Of a DNA stretch of 64,000 nucleotides, positions 26,601-42,000 are shown piece by piece; within the stretch, counting starts at the first letter, position 1; each line of letters begins with the position of its first letter. The DNA is from Ligula intestinalis (taxonomy: Eukaryota; Platyhelminthes; Cestoda; Diphyllobothriidea; Diphyllobothriidae): assembly GCA_036362985.1 (NCBI GenBank), contig JAYGXS010000007.1, positions 11,958,944 to 12,022,943 on the forward strand, written 5' to 3'. The notes beneath the pieces were generated by a model, which ran no database searches, was not told where the DNA came from, and saw only the letters and a program-made list of their open reading frames with translations. The position numbers and the translations under genes were made by a program.

Positions 26601-29600
26601 CAAGCGGTAGCTACAGAAGTGGAAAATTATCGTTCGCATGCACATAACCACTATGAACTATAAATGCCATGCAAACAGTGCATGTTTCAATCTTTTCTGC
26701 GCATGGCTATGACTATGATACCATTGCCTATGATCAAGGTTTCCCGACAGAATCCGAAACATCAGGTCACATCTCCTTTTTCTCAATGGCTCTTTGTCTT
26801 GTTGGTTTGGATTTGGATCTTCGTTGGGTATGGGTGTCTGATGACGGACAGTGGGTCAGGAATAGCTATTCCACGGCGACGTTCGATGTGATCGTGTATG
26901 CTATGCAGCCCGCTTTCGAGGTTACCGGTTGGTATCTAGATCGTAAAGGATAATTATTATTTGATGCACACCCGATTTCTTGCAGAGGGCATGGTCACCG
27001 TCTGCTAGGCAAAGTTCGTGGATATATGAACACACAGGACATCAGAAACCAGGGTGGCGACATTCCCAGCCCCCACTTTTAATTTAGTCTGATGACGAAC
27101 ACGTGATACTTGTTCGAAAATTCACGAGTACAACTCGATTTTCCGAAGATCTTCTTTCTTTTCATCATATCATCTCGGAATGCAACTTACTTCACTTATC
27201 CAACTATGTTACTATAAAATAGTGAGTAACATATATACATGCACATATTTTCTCTGCAGGTAACGTCAATATGCCCGTGAGAGCATTCAGTCGTTTCTTG
27301 TATGCATAATATATCCAACATAAAATATGTTACTATAAAATAGTGAGTAACATATACGTATGTACAAGTTTTATCTATAGGTCTGGCCAATGCCTACTAA
27401 TGGTCTACTAATGTGTAGTCCCGATCAACAACCGGCAAGAAGTTGGGCCCGTTGGTTCAAAGGTTAGGACGTTTATCTCTGACCGGAGAGACGCGGGTTC
27501 TACACTCGAGTGTGGCGGCAATCTCCCATACTACACTGGAGTAAAGTATTTCCAGCTGAGGACGGCAAAGAAGCCAGTAAAGGCCTTCCTGGAGTCCCTG
27601 CCTTAACGATAAAATGTCCTTAAAATAAAATAAAAATGTTATTGAAAAATAGTAGGTATCGTTACAATTATCCATATGGCTTCGTTCATGGGTACTCAAA
27701 CACACAGGACATCAAAACCCAGGGCGGGTGTGCCCTGTAACTGATGGTTGTACTACATTATAAACGAAGAATGTTTATAATCAAGCGAAATTCAAAGCAA
27801 CGTTTCCCAGATGCAAATTGAAAGATGACAAAACAGAAAGAATCAAAGTAACTTTGAGGCTGGCTAATTCAGCATCCATTGCAGACATCGATGCATATTT
27901 TGCACATCTTATGGCGGCTCCCTTCATGAGTCGGAAGCTTAGACCTATTAGACGATGCTCTCACTAATCGGCATTCTTTCCATATTAACTTTTTGATTTT
28001 GCAAAAAGATTCCCCTGCGTGTAAGACATGCTTGCATGTTGTTAAACAATGATAAGGCAAGGGTTGTTTATAAACAGTAGCCTGTAATACTATAAGATAA
28101 CTAAATAAATAAATAACTAACAAAACTAAAACCAAAAACGAAATAATGAACAAATAAACCACTATATAAACTAGACTAAATAATGAATTACAGCGAAATA
28201 AATATCTAATTGCGTTGTAGTGAACTACGGCGTTCTTTAAAGTAACCCCTATTAATAATTTTAAAATACATCTATTTTTTTGTAAAGTCAAGTTAAATCG
28301 AGCAGCAGGAGCAGTAATACCATTATCAGGGTAAATGTTAATTTAAAATATCCACGCATGGCTACACGAAGAGAGAACAAAAATACATGTAAGTTTGAAT
28401 GCAAAAGAATGTTCCTAAAACCGGATGGGTTAGAGGTCCCCTCCTTCCGTTTTGCCCGAGATGTCTCTCTGGAGCTTCTTGTGCCACAAAACCTGGGCTT
28501 TTTATGCCTGGCTGATGATGCGTAATGGGCCAGAAATGGCAATCCCAGTCTCTCTTCTCTCGGTTGGAAATTCCAAAGTAGAGTCCTTTACAGGGCTCTT
28601 GGTTCGCGGTTTAAACAGGAACGGTGTCTGACGAGTGCAGCCCCAGTTTAAAACCGAATCCCGTTTCAACGTGGCAATTCAGGAATGAGCTAAACAGATG
28701 CAGCAGCGCTAGCATTGGCGCTACCGTCCTGGGAGCTAGAGTTGATTATTCATTTCACCGTGCTATATACGACAAATAAAATGAGTTTCGTATCTTTAGA
28801 ATAATAGAAAGTTTTGTGTGCATTTTTTGAAAAAAGGGCAACTTTCCAATCCCTAGACACGCACAGGGCCTTTACCCCAACTTGAATTCGGTAGTGGTCT
28901 GAAAACAAAAATTGAAGATTGGGTATCCTGTGCTGTAGACGATTATTTAAATGTGTTACACACGCGCGGAATGTTGCTTACTCTGTTTTATAGTTTCATA
29001 CGCAAGTGCAACGTTGCATCCCCTAGACACGCACATGATATCCATCCCACCCCGCCCCTACCCCCTCCCCACCCCTAATTTGACTTGGAAACTTTATTCT
29101 GTCTGCCGTTTCGGTCAGCAAGGACAGCTCTTTGTTTTTTAAAGCATTCACATCGAATATCGAATGCTGGCCAAACTTATCGGCCTTAGGTTGATTGACG
29201 TTTTTCCTTTCAATGCCTTGATCTCGGTAGAAATGTTTGCTTAGCTTGATGACCGTTCGTTTGGTGCAGCGCTTCCTTGCAGGAGAGTGCCTGTACGCTT
29301 GCCTCATCTTTAGGTGGTTTCGTTGCGGGGCCGTCTTCGCTTATAGTACATAAGCTCTGTGTGACCTTGTTCTGGACTCCATTTGCCTAATACACGCAGG
29401 GCTTTAAAGGCCGCAGGAAAGTCTAGTTGCCTGATGCTGGCGTTGACCCTGCGTTGCATTGCCGTTCCTCGTTGGTGGAGCGAGTTGTTTTGTTAATTTC
29501 GATAATGAACGAAACTCTAGCCTGCCAATTAGTACGCCTGTCCTCTGTTCCTTTGCTGGCGGTGCTTTGGCGAAAATGCTCACATATGTCGACTGCTATC

Positions 29601-29955
29601 GGGACGCGTTCTTGCGTATGCCGTGAGTTCCTCGTGGGTAAACGGTGTGCGTGGAAGCATGAAATGTGATAGGAGGTATGTTTTTTAGGTCCGGAGCTTG
29701 CCTCTCGGTACGGCGCAGGCCTGTCTACTTCTTAGATTGTCGAGCATTACGAATGTGTACGAAATTGAACATGAACAGGCCTGTGATGCCCGGGGCCGCA
29801 CACGCGCTACAATAACATTGCCAACGAGGCTGACCTTCTGGCCCGAAAGGGTTGGGCGAACTGGTCAATCACCGGCATGACAGGGATCGGGGCTTGGAAT
29901 TGTTCCCCGTGAACGAGGAATTCCTAGTAAGTGCAAGTCATAAGTTTGCGTTGAT

Positions 29956-30001
<46 letters not shown>

Positions 30002-33000
30002 AAGGGCTTAGTAAGGTCCTCGGATTGGCGCCATTGCAGTATCAGCCGCAAGGTTGGTGCTCGACGGGTGCCGAGAAGATGACCAAACTTGATCATTGAG
30101 AGGAAGTAAAAGTCTTAACAAGGTTTCCGTAGATGAACCTGCGGAAAGATAATTACACGTTCCTTCGTTCCGCTTTTGGCGGGCCTTAGTCTAAGGTGGT
30201 CACTCCTTGACTACCAAATCTAGGGTCAGTTTCGCCAATATGGGTTGCACGCTGTGAATTTGGGCCTAGCCTCAGAGCGGTCAGTGTTTACTTATGTAGG
30301 TGGGACTGCAGTTTTCTTCCAGTTTCCTCAATTTAGTTGTCGCTCCTGTCTTTGCAATATATTCGTGACAAAACTGCGGGCTTCTGTTATGGGCCAGGTT
30401 ACTGGTCAGTGACATTGCACGCTGGCTAAGCTAAAAAAATTCCATACGAAGTTCAAGAAAACCCAACCAGTCCGAGTTGAAAAAGTGCAGTGCGTTACTC
30501 AAAACTCTGATCGCTATTGGCAGTGAACGAATTGACAATAGTGATCCGCCAAGCCACCAATGCGCCAACAAGAATCCAAATGTCAATAGGACAGATTTAC
30601 CCACCGAGGCTACTGAAACGAACGAAATCCATTAATTCAGGAACAGTTAGCTTACTGGTCAGTTGACTAGAGATGTGGCTGCACTTAAGCCATCCCCTGG
30701 CTCGTTGGCTACTTGGCATGAGTTTATCGCGTGTGCTGGGACTAATAAGGTTAACTCTGGCTCCAATCCTCCAGGCCCGGGTTCTCGGGAGAAGAGAACA
30801 GTCTCGGAAAGGCCAGATTGTTAGGAATAATGTATTGTTTACAGAAGTGTTATGAGGAAGTTGCCCATCGGTCTGGCATGGCGTTCCACTGCGAGGGGCA
30901 TTTAAGAGCGCGGGATCGTCACAGCAGCCGAAGACGCTGCCTGCGTTCACTACTTGTCAGGGCGAATTCCGATGTGCTCGTCAGAGCGGGAATTGTCACA
31001 AGGGCCCAGAAGGTGTTCCTTTGAGTCAGCCTCAGAACGATGATTGGCTTGAGCAGTCTGGAATGCGTGTGTTCGCCCCAGTCCCGCGAGGGTTAAGTCT
31101 GCGCATCGCAAGCGTACATAGGCCACTGCGCTGGACTGAGCGCGACTGGGCGAACAATATTGTCATTACGAGTTCTCGTCTGTGGCGGCACGACTTAGGT
31201 GCGAATGCATTTTCGAGTTATACCGAGTCAACCGAATTTTACAGAAATGGGTCAAATGAACCTAAAATTATCTAATATTCATCACGGAAATTTCATCTTT
31301 GAGCATTTTATGCCACTTAAAAATTACAGGCACCTCTGTAGACTGCGAACAGATAAGCGCGCGATTTCGGGGAACAAAACGCAAGCACAAACGACGAAGG
31401 GGTTTTCTGGGATGTTTCCGCGCCTCAAGCAGGCTCAGCCTCGGTAGGCCCTGTTGTGCTGCACCTAGTTTCCTTGCCAAAGTTTGCCTGTTGGTTGGTT
31501 TATCGTTCAGTTCTATTTAAAGCACCGCCAGACCTTACTTTTATGGTTGTACCCGAATCAGTTTATTGTGGTAATGATAAGCGAAGGCCTTTGAACGCCC
31601 TATTGGTACCAAGATGATAAGAAATACATGGGCAGAAAGACATATTTAAAAAGTGCTTCAATTACGTGTTGCGGTAGAGTACAAAGCTGTTCACTGGTAG
31701 ATAAAGTAATAAAAATTGGCTAGTTATTTATCACGAGTAGTATAATGCGATGTAATGTTGTTTACCATGCGAGAACACTCATATTATGTTTGACGTGTAA
31801 ATTGAATAAAACTGCAGGACGCAGTGTTTGGCTAACACGTTCTCACTATCAGGATCCTGAACTGTAACCTTAATTTCCAAAGCAAGTTAGGTTGCGAGTC
31901 CCAGAAAGTACTTGGGAAAACGCTAGGCCAAAATGTTTATTCGCCAGACGTTTGGAAATCCCTCACGGAGCCATCATCAGAGACAATGACATAAAGGGGT
32001 CTCTAGTGCCTCTGATGATACATCCGCGAGGAGTTTCGAACTGCAAACGTATAAAAGTCCTGTCTCTGGGATCACATCTGCTGTAACCCTAAATTTGCGT
32101 CCAAACCAACCAGTAACCGGAACTTTAATTTTCCTGAAAGTAATTACAAAGCCATCGGTTTCTGCTTCTACGGAGGCTGAGGTAGGCACCGATTTGTGGT
32201 CTTGCCAGTCCAGCTCACAGATATTGTCGGATTGGCACAATGCCGCAATCTCCGAAAGACGGGTAATCCTTCGCAAACCAGCATATATTAGAACGGTTAT
32301 ACTGATTATTGTGCAGCCTAAGCTCAAGGCTTTTCAATCACGTCCTTAGGTTTGTATTTTAATGAGCTTGCATGCATGAAAGGCATTGTTTCTTGCACTC
32401 TTTTGGTACCAAAATAATACTTTTTTAAATTTTGAACTTAAATAAAAGGTAGCTTTAGGTTTTAAAAAAGTTTCTTAATTGCAGAATAATTTTGAAACCT
32501 ACGTAGTGCTAAATGTGAATTCAAGGTTTCCAACCTGCGTGCTGTTTACATCTTGTTTTAGGAAAAGTACGATTTTGGCTACTGTATTAACGAAAAATCA
32601 CGTAGTTCCCATAACATTTTGCAATATATGTGGATCATGCTGCATAAATTATAAGCAGCATTAATAAATTGACTGATACTATGTATTGCGCATGAATACC
32701 TCACAGTCGTTAAAAATCTCAAAAGAAATCAGTTTTCTACAAACAAAGAATATCCTTTCTTTAAGTATAAAATTTAAAAGAAGGCGTTATTTTCTATCAA
32801 ACGGGTACAAGGAAAAAAGCAGTCAAGATCAATGATAAAAATGCGTACAAATAAGGTTGTCATTTTTATAGAATCTACTTTGTGTAAGTGGTCGGCAAGA
32901 AGCTCATTAAAATGCCTGCATCAGAACATGACTGAAAAGACTTCAGATTAGGCTTCAGTAATCAGTATTACAGTCCTTTTTAATCTTGGTTTGCGAGAGC

Positions 33001-36000
33001 TTACCAGTCTTTTGAAAATTATGGCATTTAGCTTGCAGCACTTGTTGAACATCACCGACAAAAATAATGCATGAAACCAGTCTATTATAGGTGTTTTAAC
33101 GGAAACTAAATACGCAGAATTCTTTAATTCGGACCCCATTGTAATAGGGGTTATACGACAGGAACACTAAGGGGTACTGAAGAGAAATTAAAAGTAATAT
33201 ATCCAACAGAAACAGAAAATAACTGATAACTTTACTATAAAAGCAAATATGTAGCAGCAAAAAGCGCGCGGTAGTTTAAAAATTAATTGAGTAATTAAAT
33301 TATTTAAATTGCTCAGATTAAAAATGAATCAAGCTTACCACTACTTCCGGTCCTATATTACAGAATTCATCGGTTTATTGTTTCTTTGGTGATGAACCGG
33401 ATCCCTCATAGCTGTGTGAAGCAGCGGCAGAATACCGGCGAAACACGTGCCTGGGCCTTTTAGCTAGTACCTAGGCTGTTAGTATTGTCAGGTACGATAT
33501 TAATATGTACTACTACAGTCTGTCCCTTGGCAGAAAGTTCCAATTTTGCAGTGGTTGACAGTTTTCAGGCCAAATGTACACTTATAGTTTCGGTCTTTGC
33601 CTATAGACCTTAAATATACTGATGTTCACCGTTTCCAGAAATTAATGTCTGAGGAAATTAAAAAGTTGAACTTTCAAACTTGGTATATCAACCAGAAAAG
33701 GAAACGGGGAAAGCTGGAGGACATACCGATGAGCCGTATCTCTCGCATTTGTGTCAGAATACTGGCGAAACACGCATGTATGGGCCTTATTAGTTAGTAC
33801 CTGGGATGTTAGTTTGGTAAGTTGCTACATCAATTTACAGGTATCTTTAATAGACTGTAATTGACAAGGGAAACTAGAATGATCCTTTCTGGTTTATTGG
33901 CTGTCATCAGTCAGTTACCCCGATCCCAGGTGTTAAATCACGGATCACGTAGCCTTTCCTCAACCTGAGTGCATTAAAGATTGGCTACTGGCCCGCTGAT
34001 TGGGTTGAGAGTTTATGCCCATGCAAACAGCAGGCTGCATTGTTTGGAGCTACGTGAATTCAAGATGGGGGGGGGGGTTACATTGAAGTACGAAAAAGTC
34101 AACACTGCACATCTCGAAGCTCCTTCTCAATCCTTCATCATTCAATAAGCATCTCTAGTAGTCGCGGAACCTGCTCTATACTTTCCTACCTGTTCTATGT
34201 TTTGATGTCTATTTGCAATTTTCAACTTTCTCAGACGGTTCCTCTCAAAAAATCTTATTGTATTCCCGACGTTGGTATTCGCGTTCTGCAGTTCTATTTG
34301 CCAGAGTAAAAAATGCATATTTTTTTGCTATCGCACATAATATTTAATGCCAAGGACAGACTAGTTGACTTTTTGTACAACGTTCAGCAGTAGGGGAATG
34401 CAACCCTGTTGAGTATGGGCGAGTCGCCTTTAATATTCTAGTGTTTTAATCTGAAAAATGATTTATTCACATCGTTTTTTTGAAGAAAAATGCACTTCTT
34501 GGTATAATTGCAGACATTGCCAGGGAGGTTCTACTTTCAGTAAGCTGATAAGTCACATGACAGTGACCTCATTTTACTACCCTCCGGTACAATATATGCC
34601 GAAGTGTATGAGATAGTCTCCTACCTATCTAATTTAGGTTTCCCCTAACCAGCCGTTCCCATTGGCGTATAGTACTACTTGTTCCTACTTGTTAAAAATC
34701 CGCCAAAATACTCACTTGAGGTGCATCCCTGCAAATTCCTTAATTGGCCTATCAAACAACACCAGTAATTCATTCAGAAGCACGACACTTTGGAGGAATT
34801 GACGTAGGGAGTTACGTAAATTAAACCCTGGCAACTGCGATCTTTATGCCCGGTTCTTTGTGGGTAAAGTTGACTTGGTAGGCCAGCTTGGTAGGAACAG
34901 TTTATTCAAGACAGAAGGAAGTGGAAAATAGGTAGGTGGAAAGGGACTCTCGGACGATTGCAGTCCGGCTGCTAGGGCACCGGGTCCGCAGTGAAACCAG
35001 CGCCGAGAGCGGTCTTTGTGTGAGTTGACTTTGAGGGGCAATTAACCAGACCACGTAGGCAGGCGAAGGCATCTGCAAACTTAAGCAGCATTCAGCGTTC
35101 TCGCTCGGACGTCCACAAGAAATGAGTCGAAACAAAACCAAAGCTTCCTTAGATAAATATGGGGGTGAATTAATGCTTACAGTTGGGTGCTGTTCGGGAA
35201 TAGGATGGGCCGGAATTTGGTAGCAATATTCACAATTTTACAAATCCATCGATCTCACTTCCGACCTGCTACCTCCTGAGTGTCAAAATGTCCTTCAATA
35301 GGAAAAAATCAGAAATCAATGAGATCAATTGAGGTAAAATGTATCATTGTGGTGAGTGACACAGCCGACGCTTAAGTAGTAAACAAGACATGTTAGGAAA
35401 CAAGAATGAAATTATGCAACTTAAAAAAGGGCCTGGTGTTCGTTTTTATAGATTGTTACACATTTAGACACTCGTAGTGCTCACTATGGTGTAGGAGCGA
35501 ACCTATATTATACAGTTTTTACGTTCCTTACTGTTGTCTTTCAATAATTAATGCTTTGTTGTACAAAATCGCACACAACTTCAAGGCATGATTGTGTCCG
35601 CAAGGATGACGCATTTGGCCTCTTAAACAGCGCATAAGATCAGGACTCGCTGATAATAGAAGTTTGAAAAGTCAATTTGGTAAACGTATATCCGCAGGAA
35701 CACTTCATCAGGCCAGAACAGTTGCAAGGATAATGAAAACCTTAGAGGGTTGGACAGGATTAATAAGTGTTCTTTGATTGCAGCTCATCGTTTTCCCGCT
35801 GCCCGCATGACCTCGGCGAGTAGAGATCCTTGTGCTGTGGGGGGGGGGGCAGGAATTTTAGTTATGAAATGCGTATTTGGCCGAGGTCAGGTACATGGAG
35901 TGATAAATACTGTCATTTGCACGAATCGAACGACTGTCATTAAGGGGGCAATGTGGGATCGCCACCTGGCGTCAGGATCGGCCGCGGAAGTGAAAGGGCT

Positions 36001-39000
36001 CGTGTAAGCGTTTTCTGACCACACAGCATTGGATTCGCTAGCCATATTGCCACTACTTCGGCTGTTGTAAGCACCCGTTGGCCTAGGCCCTTGGGAAACT
36101 TAACAGGTGTTCGGTAGACAACCTAAAAGGCTTAATTAGCATCGACTTGATGATTCGTATCGACAAGGTGTGCGGAAATAGAACTCGAGATCGATCTAGT
36201 TTCACCTTCACTTAACCAGGCCGGCACGTGCTCACTTCCCCTCTTTCACGGGTGCTTCTTGTTTGAGCAATGTATTCGGCTGCAAAGAATCAAGGGAAAG
36301 GGTAAATGCACATGGACGTGGCCTTCAACGGGAGTCGGTCTCTACCTCCCAGTCGTACGAGGGAAGAGTTTGTAAAGAACACGCCTTAGTTCGCAGAGGG
36401 GAAGTGCTTGTGATCGCAGTCCTCAGGTGTCGTCTTATAAGCTCGCTTGTTGCATCATCTAAGAAAGGCAGTCTTATCGACACGGCTTTTTTTCATTTCT
36501 GCGGTTAAGGTGGCAGGCATTTTGCCGCGTTCGCAACTATTCCGGTGGATTCACCTTTCTGGGCGTCCATTTTCAAGAAGATGGTGGCCTGAAAACGATG
36601 AGTTGTAATGGACTCCTGTAAGAGGTTTAAAGCTTGGATAGATAAAGCCACGATTCCGGTGAGCGAAGAGTCTCTAACCGTTCTATTAAAACCTGGAATG
36701 CGAAAGTGTTCATCAAGGGGGTGGGGGTTTGGTTACAATGCAGGTTTAAGTTAACACAGAGATGACCTTGAGGGTTAGGGTTCATTTTAGCGGTAGGGCT
36801 AGCGTTCAGGACTAGCGTTTAGGTTTATACTGGGGTTAAAACATGAGAATACTTTCCCTTTCTGGAATTGTGCGTAGGGCTCCTAATCGTGTCGCCTTTG
36901 CGCGTGTCCTTGGCACCGTGTCTTGCGTCCTTTGTGTGGCAGCGTGCGTGTCCAGAGAGAAACTGGGCTGTGTTTCTTGGTCTCCCGAACGGCCGGCAAA
37001 AAGAACACTGTATCCATATGCCCGTAATGGTGTTGGAGTTTGACATCCAGAGCTCCGGTATTTCTTGCCCCGTCTTATTAACAGCGCGTGCCATTATCCG
37101 CACGCTCGTGAAGTCGAAGTCGTGGCCTACTTCCGGGCTGTGGATGTCGATTTGGGACATTGAGTCGCGCTTCTGCACTGCCCGTTTGTGCTCCGTTACT
37201 CGCGAACTAACACCCCCCTTCCCACATTTACTCGTACTCGGGATTTCAGTTGTTGACCCCATCTCGGGGCCGAAAACGTCGCTCCAAAAGCATACTGAAC
37301 TAATTGAATAGTTTAAGAGAGACTTGATTATTTAGTCAAGCATGTTTGTGCTTCGGCCTGTGCTCTAGCATGTTAGCTCAAATTGCAATCGATATTCATA
37401 CTTCAGTTCAATTTTCGAAATAATCAATCTTTCCTATGCGGTATTTAATAGGGTTCACTGAAAATAATTTCTTTTGAAATGATGTACAGTGGCACCTATT
37501 AATAACTATAGTATATGAGGAGAAGAAGACGATTCGATCGCTGAGACAATACTTTTATTCGATTGACTTTTAGAAAACCGTCGCAAATTCGTCATCAAAG
37601 ACATAGTCAGTAGTATAGTATATGTTAAGCATTAAGTACCTCTTTAAAGCATTCCCAGTTTATTTTAGAATTTATTATCATAATTTGCGTTACTCGCTGA
37701 GGTTGTAAGGAAAAACTTAAGAATATACAGTAATGTGCGTTCAGCAACCAGCACTTTGCTTACACCGGCGTCTTTTCTAAGACGATAAACTGTCGTGAAC
37801 GCATTTTCTAGGGGACCCTGTATGTTATGTATCACTTTGTTTGTGTAGAATAAGGCATCTAATGATATAAATGGACAATTCTTTTTGTAGTGCATAATGC
37901 TATAGTACAGTATGATGATAACAGTACATGCAGTATTCCAGGGAAAAGTAACCAAAACATCGGTTTTATGAACTTAGCTCCATTTATTCTAATTTCGAGA
38001 AATTAGCTCTAAAAATCTAAAGGGGTCACTCGCGCATACTTTGACGTTTGTCTAATCTTCCACATTCATGCAGAGCCTTGCAGTAGTTCCCGATCCGACA
38101 TCTATGAACAGTTCAAGCGCGACCATCATTCCAGCGTTCTCATTGAGATGCACAAGGAATTTCTTCGAAAGCAATACGCGGAGGCCAAAAGACTCGGTGA
38201 ATGTCTTAATGAATACAAAAGTGCTATTGGTACGTCCCTGACCAGATAATTTGCTTGCAGATCTGAAATTACCTTAACATGACACCTGCCTGTTCAGTAG
38301 AGAAGCAGTTTAAAACAAAAAACTACTTACTTTTATTCAGTACAAACGTATTTGCTGTTTTCCGTATAGCGGCTACAAAGCTGCAGCTTTCCAACGCCTC
38401 GTCTGCGGATAGCACTCTTCGCAGCAAGCTCGCCAACAAAAACCAAAACTACATTGAGAGCTTTCAACAGTTGGCTCAGGTCAAGGTTTCAATTGAACAC
38501 ACCCAACATCAGCTGCAAACCTTGAAAGCACAACTTTTGCAGGAATTTGAAGTTTGGTGGTCAAAGAGGTGTGCCGGTATGCTCGAAGGGCCGATAGTTC
38601 AGGAGGTAATTATTTCTTCTGTCAGTTCATCTTCCGTTTTTAACTGTCAGACGAAATCGAAAACTCCTTGTTTTCTGAAGGAAAGATTTTCTTTGGAAAA
38701 GAGGGTAAGTTTATTCAGTAATTTTTCGAGGCTGGATCCGCAGGTTGTCGTCAGAGTTGAGATGTGCAATGAAAAATCTAAGTTCCAAGCGTGCTAAAAT
38801 CGATAGTTCTTTTGTGTGAGTCCTATTTGGCGGCTACCCTTTGCGTCAGTCTTCATCGATTGGCTCTATTCTCTTCCAGTTATCTTTAAGATGCTTGCAT
38901 ATTCCATCCAACTCCATATGTCGGTTAATACATGAATCATCTGAGGGACAAAGCATACATCGCCCGACTTCGTCCCCCTTAAAAGGCCGATAATTTTTTA

Positions 39001-42000
39001 AAGCCATGCACGCCGATGATTCATGCATCAATCGATATATTGGGTTAGATATAATTTACAACCATCTCAAAGAAATATGAAACAGACGCCAGCTGATCGA
39101 CACAAACTGACTTAAATGACAGCTGCTAACTGGCGCTTACACAAAATGACTATTAACGTTTCAGTTCTTTGGACATTTTAAGTGTTCCTCTCAAGTCTGA
39201 CGACGACCTGGGTATCCAGCGTCAAAGAAAAATACTGAATAAACTAAGATTCTTTCTCAAAGAACGTTCTTCCTTCAAATTACATTTATTGGGATGCCTG
39301 CTTTCCAATTTATGCGAATGAACTCTCTGTTTACCAAACAGAAGCGGAATATTTACCAGTTCGTCGAATACCAGTCCAAAAGGTTTTTGAATGCGCGGGA
39401 CAGACACTAACATATCCATTTTGAATGCGTAATTAATTCATCAGATTAAACAGATTACTGAAAACTATTTTGATGCCATATGCTGAAGGGGCTAAATGCA
39501 TTCTGTATAGTTTTTTTTACAAACTGCCAGTAGCTATTCAGCTTTACGCACCTGGAGGGGGGCTGTTCGAACCGTAGGCCAAACGAAATACCAAAAAACT
39601 CACAGGAAATTAAAATAGCTCCTTTATCATCATCATCCCGCGGTACTTAACCTCATTTTGTATAGCCCCTCCCCCGAAAACTTAAAGTTGTGACCTATTA
39701 GTTAGAAGTTCAAAGTGCTTACCGTTAAGGTACAGAATTGCTTACCTGATCGATGCGTGCCTTTCTAACGATTTCAGATCAGCAACACCTTTTACTCATA
39801 TTAGCGTCATTAATAGTACCAGTACTACTAAGACTCAGCTGCACTGCCGCTTAGTTGTGGTAGAAATAGTAGTAGTCGTATCAGTGTCGGCTTCCTTGAG
39901 CCTACCTTGACAACTTCTAAGGATGAGCGGAAGTGGATAGTGCGGTAGTGCGCGCGCAGAGTCAACTGTCAATTAAGACTAAGTTAGACCGTTTATCTGA
40001 CGTGTATTGGAAAAAGCGGCAAACGCTGGGTCCCGTGTGGCCTTTCTGACCCTAGGGTGAAGACGGAGTGGGCGGTTGGCCCCCATCTACCTCCGCTGAG
40101 GTCCGTCACCTTCTGCACCAACCTGTTGGTTCACTTGGTGGACTTTATTGCTCGAACTCGCACATTCGTCGCTGACATGGTTGAACCCCTGATCTGTGAT
40201 TGACTGTCTTGATCGTGTTTTCATGCTCAAAAGAACCGGCTCGCAAATGCTTCAGCAAATACATGGGTTAAGTGTTTGGGTAGTCAATGATGCCAACGGG
40301 TTTTCTCAGTTCTACGTCTGAAGCACGAGATCAGACTTGATAAGTCCCTGCCGATTTCGACGAGGTCTCCGATGATGTTGTGGGGATGGTGACTTGCGAT
40401 GCACCCTCACCCCGAGGGCCCGATGTCAAGACACAGTCAAGAAAACCGGAGGTGCGATGGGGCGCAGGTGGCTGGCGCGGCCGAAGTCGCCCCTAGGCCT
40501 GCTACCACACCCCCTCACCCATGTTTGGCAGTTGTTATCGGCGCGCAACCTGAATATAACTTGCCTTTCCCTCAGCTAGCCTCCGGGTTGGTCCAGAGCG
40601 TCTACCATGCGGCCAGGTAAGGGAGCACGACACACCCACACACATGCAGTAATGTAAATGCAGGTTTAGAAAAAAAGTTTGTGACAGCGGTCAGAGTAAG
40701 GAAGGGGTGGGAATTAACAACGGAGTTTCAGAATCAATCGGCAAATGCGCGATAAACAGAACACCTGATGGGTTGCCAATTAGTTGGGGTAAGAACGCTG
40801 GCAGTTGCTTAGTTGTAGCTAAAAAGGATACCAATTACTGGTGGGCACATCGTGGGACTGCTTGAAAGAGACTCTGACGACCACATTCAAAGTGCTGGCC
40901 AAGCCGCACCTCACGTATGCGGCACCAATCTCGTCTCATGCGACCAACTCTTCTAGCCTCCACCGCCTTCGGTGAGCACAGAACACTGCGCTCCGCACAA
41001 TAATGGGGTGCTATAAAATGTCGCCTATCAATCATCTTCATGCTGAGGCTTCTGTCCTGCCCGTTGCCCCTCACAACACACTTTTAGGCTAGCAGTTCTG
41101 ATGGACCTGCTCGCAATCCGGCCATCCTAGTCACCACCGTTGCCACTTTCCGGAACCAAACCGCAGCGTTCGGCCGTATATTCAAGCTCTCCACCAGGTA
41201 GAAATCGCCTCGTCTATCTCGGATCTACCCGTTGATGGCTATGCCATCATAACAGGCTTCCATTGTCTTCACCAGGGAGCCGTTATCGGAATAAAACGGA
41301 GTTACAATTTACGGTCCTTTTGGACGACTATCCACCTCCGATTGCGGCCTCGGAACAACACCTCCCGAGGATCACTCGCTGTACCTCGGCTCAACTACGT
41401 AGATTTTACTCAATGCTTTTTCGCCCTTACCAACACCGACTCCACCCGATCACACCTTACAGCTGTCCAGATTGCGGCGTTTCTCCGCATGACTCTCAGC
41501 ATCGATTCGCCTGCAGTTCCCGGCCAAGCACCCAACTCACGCCCGCGAACCCTTGGCTCAAGCCGGTCGAGGTTTCGGTTTTTCTAAGTCTTCCATCTAC
41601 AACCAGTTTGGATTTAGTCAGGGACTTCTGATCCAATAAGGGCTATTTCACACACACACGCAAATCGCTAAATGGCCAATCTACGTCAATCGACCAATGC
41701 CTTCGGTGTGATCAAATATCGACCTTGCCTTAATCCTTGCATGCCAATGTCGGCCGCGACATTTTGACCATCAATTTTAGTGAGGCCACTGCGTGCCTTA
41801 CATGAGGTTGGAAGCAGGCGTGGTGACTTGCTCTGCATCTACCGCTTGAAAAAATCAAGAAGAGCAGAAATGGGAGATGGTACAGGCGGCCGGCGCGGTC
41901 TGAGCTGCTACGTCAGGCTCAGATCCCATAAAGTGGAACTAACATAAAGGTCACATTAAACAGGCAGCATTGCAGGCTGACTCTCGGTCCGCCACTCTTC

